Source: Diadema setosum
Lineage: Eukaryota; Echinodermata; Echinoidea; Diadematoida; Diadematidae
Assembly (NCBI GenBank): GCA_033980235.1
Contig: CM067075.1
Location: 14,744,844 to 14,808,843 of the forward strand
DNA: 64,000 nucleotides
Reading direction: 5' to 3'
In this document: positions 59,306-64,000 of the stretch, piece after piece
Layout of the letters: each line of letters begins with the position of its first letter
Position numbering within the stretch: the first letter of the stretch is position 1
Made by a program: the position numbers and the translations under genes
The notes under the pieces: generated by a model
What the model was told of the DNA's origin: nothing
Database searches by the model: none
Seen by the model: the letters and a program-made list of their open reading frames with translations, nothing else

Positions 59306-59319
59306 GTCTCCATGGCAAC
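59306..59319 (-). promoter_or_regulatory. RFX X-box-like motif
   Basis: GTCTCCATGGCAAC, read on the minus strand as GTTGCCATGGAGAC, identical to the motif at 12325. Confidence 0.45.
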
Positions 59320-59821
59320 AACATCACTATTAATATGTTTCTACAGCAAAAGTGCACTAACTTTTCAACTGTACTCAGTTTTTTATCAAACAAGTATTGA
59401 TTTTTATATTTTTTTTGACACCTTTTGCTGGGCAAATCAATAGCTTTCTAATATTGAAGTCTATGAGCTTCATGAACAGGGGTAATTGTTTATAAGTGGT
59501 ATAGTTTGTAAGTTCATAGATTTGAATTGTTTTTTTGATTCTCATGTCAATATATGCTCCCAATCCTGTGAAGCAGCAACTCTGCATCCCTAAACCTAAC
59601 CAGCTTTTCCCACAGAATATCACCATGACAATGACGTCACTCTGAAAACTCTTTTCTCAAAAAAAAAAAAAAAAGAATTTTTGGAGAAATGCCATACTCC
59701 TGGTGTTGTCCCTGACTTTGTTATCATTTACCCAGTTTGATATTACATCTCCAGTTTGCCGATGGTCATCCGATGCCCCCTGCCCCCGCCAAAATATCTT
59801 CCTCCCGCTCTATATATGCGT

Positions 59822-59835
59822 GTTGCCCCGGAAAC
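59822..59835 (+). promoter_or_regulatory. RFX X-box-like motif
   Basis: GTTGCCCCGGAAAC fits GTTGCC, two-base spacer, GGAAAC. Confidence 0.5.
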
Positions 59836-60205
59836 ATGACAAAGATGCCCGGTAAACATCGTCTATCATCACAGAAACCCTGGAATAGCTTGGTTGATGG
59901 TACACCTGTGGTATTCTGGAGGAAAGGTGGGGGGGGGGGGGGTTAGAGGGTAGAGATGGGTGGAGACTTCAGGCAGGTAACCACCATCTTCATGCAGACA
60001 CCACCACCATGTTTTCATCGATGCCCAATACCTGTGACTAGGTGTCCTCTTACTAGGAGGATAAGGTGCCGGTGATCTCACCCACATTGGAATGTCTGTC
60101 AAACACACACACTCCCCTAGATGACGCTGGGTCTTCCATCCCACACAATAACCAGGTTCCTCTGTTTACATACAACATTCTGAAATTTCATATTTGTCTT
60201 CCCCA

Positions 60206-60219
60206 GTTCCCATGGCAAC
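60206..60219 (-). promoter_or_regulatory. RFX X-box-like motif
   Basis: GTTCCCATGGCAAC, read on the minus strand as GTTGCCATGGGAAC, an almost symmetric X-box. Confidence 0.5.
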
Positions 60220-61681
60220 AGTATACAGGTGGCCTATACAGGTGGCCTGGAACAAGCCAAAGAACCCTTACTCATCTCGCAATCTGATCCAGCTCTATCT
60301 TTGAGTCCTTTCTAGATCTTTCCCTTTGCCCTTTTTCTATTCGTACCAGTTCCTCCCTACCCAAAGAGCCTACGCTCTACAGCATACTGTGATTATTAAA
60401 GATCCTTGTCCAAATTGATCCTCTGCTAAAAGTAATGACAATTTTTACTTCAATTTTGTCTCGGTAATTCAAAAGAGACTAACAGACAAAACTCAGATCT
60501 ATGCATGTTAAAGAGGAATTGGGGGAGGGGGAATTGATGCAAAACTGAAATATGTAGAAAAACAAATTTGAGAACTTGCAAATTGTATCCAACATCAATC
60601 TGTTTATAAGAAAAGAAATGGAACCTGTCACTGATGATAATCATGAAGCAATGAAATTCAAGTGAATCTTTCATGCTTCATTTGAAATATTAAAGCTCAT
60701 GCAGACAATGAGCAAAGTACTCACCTGAATTACTGGATTTTAAAAAAAAAGTGTCTTCCAAGCCTTTTGAAAACAATGTCAGTTTTCCAACCATTTCTGT
60801 TTTGTGAAGCATTCATTGATATACATATATGAACATTTGTATTAAAATCAAGGACTCATTTACCTGGTCCCGCATAAACATTTGTTTGAACTCTCTTTCC
60901 ACCAACCTGGTGGCAGGCATCTACATGGGGGAGTATCTGAAAAAAAAAAAAAAAAAAGATTAAAAAATCATGCTGCAGTCTTGTGATTTTCTGGCCATGT
61001 TTGCGGCGACTTGTAGCAACTTTCCCTCCACCGTTGTGTTGTTTGTGATGGTCACGTCATTTCACTGGCAGTGTGAATGGCCTACCTGTACTGCCCCTTC
61101 AATGCACTGTGCCTTAGGATTCACCTTTCACATCCAACACAAACATACATTTCATGTTCATGCCTACATCCATCTCTCCCCTCTCCCTCTTTTCCCTTTT
61201 TCCTATACCTGTCTAGTAAATTCCCATTCTCACAACTCTCAGATGACATTTAGTCTCAGCAGCTAGACCTTAGGTATTAGAAAGCACTTTGTATTTCCTA
61301 TGACAAGGAGCATGTAGACACACATCACCATGCCTGGGAATAAAGATACAATAGTAACCACCAAACAAGATTATTGCTGCATTTAGAAAAGAATTCGTAG
61401 CTATTAAAAAAAGAAAAGAAAAAATTGCTGCATGCACCATCCATGTTTCACAGTGGTTATCACAAATGTCTGCAAATTGACTAGCATTTGTAAAATCAAC
61501 AACCTCCCATCGTACAAATGCAATGTGTAGCATCTCCGAAGTGGGGGAAATGCTAGCTGTGTTTTCTTACACGGACTGTGCTTGATAATAAGAATTTAAC
61601 CACTTTTGACAATGTCTTACGAGTTTCAAGTGAGATCAGGACAATTAAGTAATAACTTTCTCTTTATTGATGCATACAACA

Positions 61682-61710
61682 GGGCTGCACACTAAACCTT
61701 TTTTTTCTTT
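61682..61710 (+). mobile_element. Lone terminus related to the 50076 element
   Basis: CAGGGCTGCACACTAAACC matches the inverted end of the 50076-54122 element. No opposite end is found before the window ends, so it is a solo or truncated terminus. Confidence 0.55.
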
Positions 61711-62411
61711 TGTGACTGGTCTTACTCTCTCTACATGAATTTTCATAATAGATTATTGATAAATGATAAATCAGGTCACAGCAGTGTCCATCGACCTTCC
61801 ATGACAGAGCGAATTCCATACAGCTTATTGGGAAATACAATAGCTACAGCACAATCAATCATCATGTAATGTTTTATCTACCCACTTCTGAATGGGGAGG
61901 GCACTTCCGGAATAAAAGTTGTATGCACACGCTTGAAATTATTTTACACTTTTTTCAATCAAATTACTCCAAAACAGCCCATCTGGGAAATTGCATCAGT
62001 GAGACAAGTTTCTTGGTAGATCCTTTCGATGTCTTGTAAGCGAATTCCAAATGGAGGAAGATGAATTCTTAGCCCTTCTGAGAACTGTGTTTTGGCTTTA
62101 AAGTGCAGTAGAGGGTCTAGATATGGAGACTGGTGTCATGCTCAGAATGTTAGCTTATGATGCCACAGTACATCAAAGTTTGCCGCTAAGGTAACCCTAT
62201 ATTCCACCAACCAGCATCGGTCGCATTGTAACTCAGGGATCCGGTTATCACTATGTGTCATCTAGCATGACACATGGGAAACCAATATTGGTGCAGCCCC
62301 CGTAAAATGTTCTGGCAAATCTCTGGGGGGAGAAGAAAAAAGAAAGAAAGAAAAGAATACAAAAACAAAACAAAACAGCCTACAGGTTTCCCTCCACATG
62401 CATGATTTGCT

Positions 62412-62975
62412 TAAAGGGAAGATAAACCCCAAGAGCAATGTGGATTGAGTGAAAGCAGCAACATTAGTAGAACACATCAATGAAAGTTTGAAGAAAATCG
62501 GACAATTGATGCAAAAGTTATGAATTTTTAAAGTTTTGGTGTTGAAACCGCTGGATGAGGAGACTACTAGAGGTTATGACGTATGAGTGGACAACAATAC
62601 CAAGAAAATATAAAGAAAATTCTACAAAAATCAATTTTCCATGAAAATTACAAATTCCATCAACTTGATATTGACATATGCTAAGGGTAGCAATTATTCC
62701 CCCTGCTTTCTGAAAGCGGTTGGTCCATTGCTCTTTCATAATTCTAGAAAAGTGAATTTTTGTTGAATTTCCTTTATATTTTCTTTGTATTGTTGTACAC
62801 TTATACGTCATATCCTCTAGTAGTCTCCTCATCCAGCGGTTCCATTACCAAAACTTTAAAAATTCATAACTTTTGCATCGATTGTCCGATTTTCCTCTAA
62901 CTTTCACTGATGCGTTCGACTAATGTTGCTGCTTTCACTCAATCCACATTGCTCTTTGGGTTTACCTTCCCTTTA
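62412..62975. mobile_element. TTAA-flanked MITE with ~200-bp inverted arms
   Basis: About 564 bp; TTAA|AGGGAAG at the left and CTTCCCT|TTAA at the right. Arms carry AGAGCAATGTGGATTGAGTG, GCAGCAACATTAG and AGTTATGAATTTTTAAAG with their complements on the far side. Same family as 31734-32251. Confidence 0.9.
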
Positions 62976-63937
62976 AAGGTAATAACAAAGCAGTTTAACC
63001 CATGTGGAGGCAATGGTACGAACCAGAATGTCTTGATCAAAATTAAAAGCAATCAGAGCTGAAACATTAATTGTGTATAGTTAAAGAAATAATCTATAAT
63101 TGTCTTACCATTAAAAAAAAAAATATCAAAACAATGTACACCCTTACACATTACCCTAGCCACCTCCTAATCATATACAACTTTCTTGGTGGTGTTATAT
63201 CACCAAGGAGCTCAAACACAGTGTATTTGAAGCTTCTTGAAATTCCAACCTTTACTGTTGGCAAAGTTCAAAACACTTAAGCATGAGGGGTTAAGTCACT
63301 ACATAATAATATACACATCTTTTAATTTACTTATCCAGCTGACTTGATATAGAATTCAACATACCATGCATGTTTTTGTTTTTTGTTTGTTTCGGGACTT
63401 ACTCAAAAAAATCTACAAGGCTAAAGAATATTAGCCCTCTAAAAATAAAAAGTATGTCGAAATCCTTTATATGCGGTATTCTGAACACAGATTATATTTC
63501 AACGCATAAGTCGAACAGCACGACATCTACAGGTATAGCATTGTAGTTGCTGACTTATGAACTAAACATACATTTTTTTCCAAATATCTTTTGCGCACAA
63601 ACCAGTAAAAAATTAGTGAGTTGATGACATCATCACCTCGATTCATTTTCACACATTATATGCCAGTGTATTACTATTTCATTGGCCAAAAATATATGGA
63701 TCTAAATATTTCCATTAAGTTTCTTATTTAAGGTCCGACTTTGATTGAACTTCTATCATTGTATTTATTTGAATCTTATCTGATTTCCTTGGGGGACATC
63801 AGGGCCAAGATGTTGAGCTGCACTTTAAGTGATGGATGAAAGTAAAGTATGACCAAATGTCAAAGTGCAAACTGTTCTATTGAAAGCCAAATCCCCACAG
63901 CTCACCACCTCACCAATCTCGGAGTCCCCTAGAGCTG

Positions 63938-63938
<1 letters not shown>
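62976..63938. other. Unique gene-free stretch
   Basis: AT-rich DNA; no element or coding frame is recognised. Confidence 0.4.

Positions 63939-63973
<35 letters not shown>
63939..63973 (+). repeat. (CA)n microsatellite
   Basis: About 17 CA units close to the window end. Confidence 0.97.
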
Positions 63974-63975
<2 letters not shown>

Positions 63976-64000
63976 ACTGACTGACCTCCTATGTACTTCC

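Larger units (their letters stand above)
57479..61681. other. Mostly unique DNA with RFX-type motifs
   Basis: No gene is called. The section 59300-60260 holds three X-box-like motifs. A 13-14-bp tandem TACAGGTGGCCT lies near 60223-60250, a G13 run near 59929-59942, and an A17 run near 60941. A half TTAA-type MITE may start at 58838. Confidence 0.45.

Overview
This is a eukaryotic window: AT-rich, with no operons, dense simple-sequence tracts and many nested non-autonomous transposons. Penelope-like retroelement (PLE) sequence, TTAA-, TA- and TAA-flanked MITEs, (ACTTGA)n LINE-like tails and frequent long C/G homopolymers suggest a marine invertebrate, most likely an echinoderm such as a sea urchin. 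That placement is inference from repeat style; no phylogenetic marker gene is visible.

The window is almost gene-free and reads as intergenic or deep intronic DNA. Nearly all open frames of 60-230 codons are low-complexity shadows (CT, CTT, GT, GATA, TA tracts) or lie in transposons. One stretch reads convincingly as protein-coding: a 3'-terminal exon at about 41416-41682 (+), ending in TGA and followed by AATAAA at 41810. Its product is not recognised. No tRNA, rRNA or CRISPR is supported.

Layout. (1) 1-4100: mostly unique DNA with a 54-bp tandem repeat, one TTAA MITE and a GAT tract. (2) 4104-7539: a nested structure. A short foldback element with a 9-bp target duplication was split by a 3.2-kb insert made of two identical 470-bp terminal-inverted-repeat elements flanking 2.26 kb of DNA with telomere-like CCCTAA repeats. 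Both the outer and the inner flanks show matching 4-bp duplications (TTGT outside, TATA inside), the expected footprint of a circle or cointegrate integration. (3) 8585-14390: a 140-bp tandem dimer split by a TA-flanked MITE, a CTGTAAA MITE, a PLE fragment (12651-13473) with tandem and inverted copies and a 10-bp target duplication, and a 437-bp MITE. (4) 14390-33900: scattered MITEs, a ~480-bp polypyrimidine tract, a 232-bp tandem duplication, a GATA array, and a 480-bp TAA-flanked MITE. (5) 33900-50000: mostly unique DNA holding the coding exon, with a near-perfect 365-bp hairpin MITE inserted just upstream of it in the presumed splice-acceptor tract. (6) 50076-54122: a 4.05-kb terminal-inverted-repeat element carrying about 16 tandem ~190-bp units with a higher-order trimer arrangement, followed by an array of short palindromes. 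(7) 54700-64000: more TA- and TTAA-flanked MITEs, a CT/TA tract, and three RFX X-box-like motifs within 1 kb.

The sequence is mainly a record of transposon biology. The most unusual items are the double-duplication composite insert with telomeric repeats, the transposon-borne satellite with higher-order structure, and the hairpin MITE abutting a coding exon.
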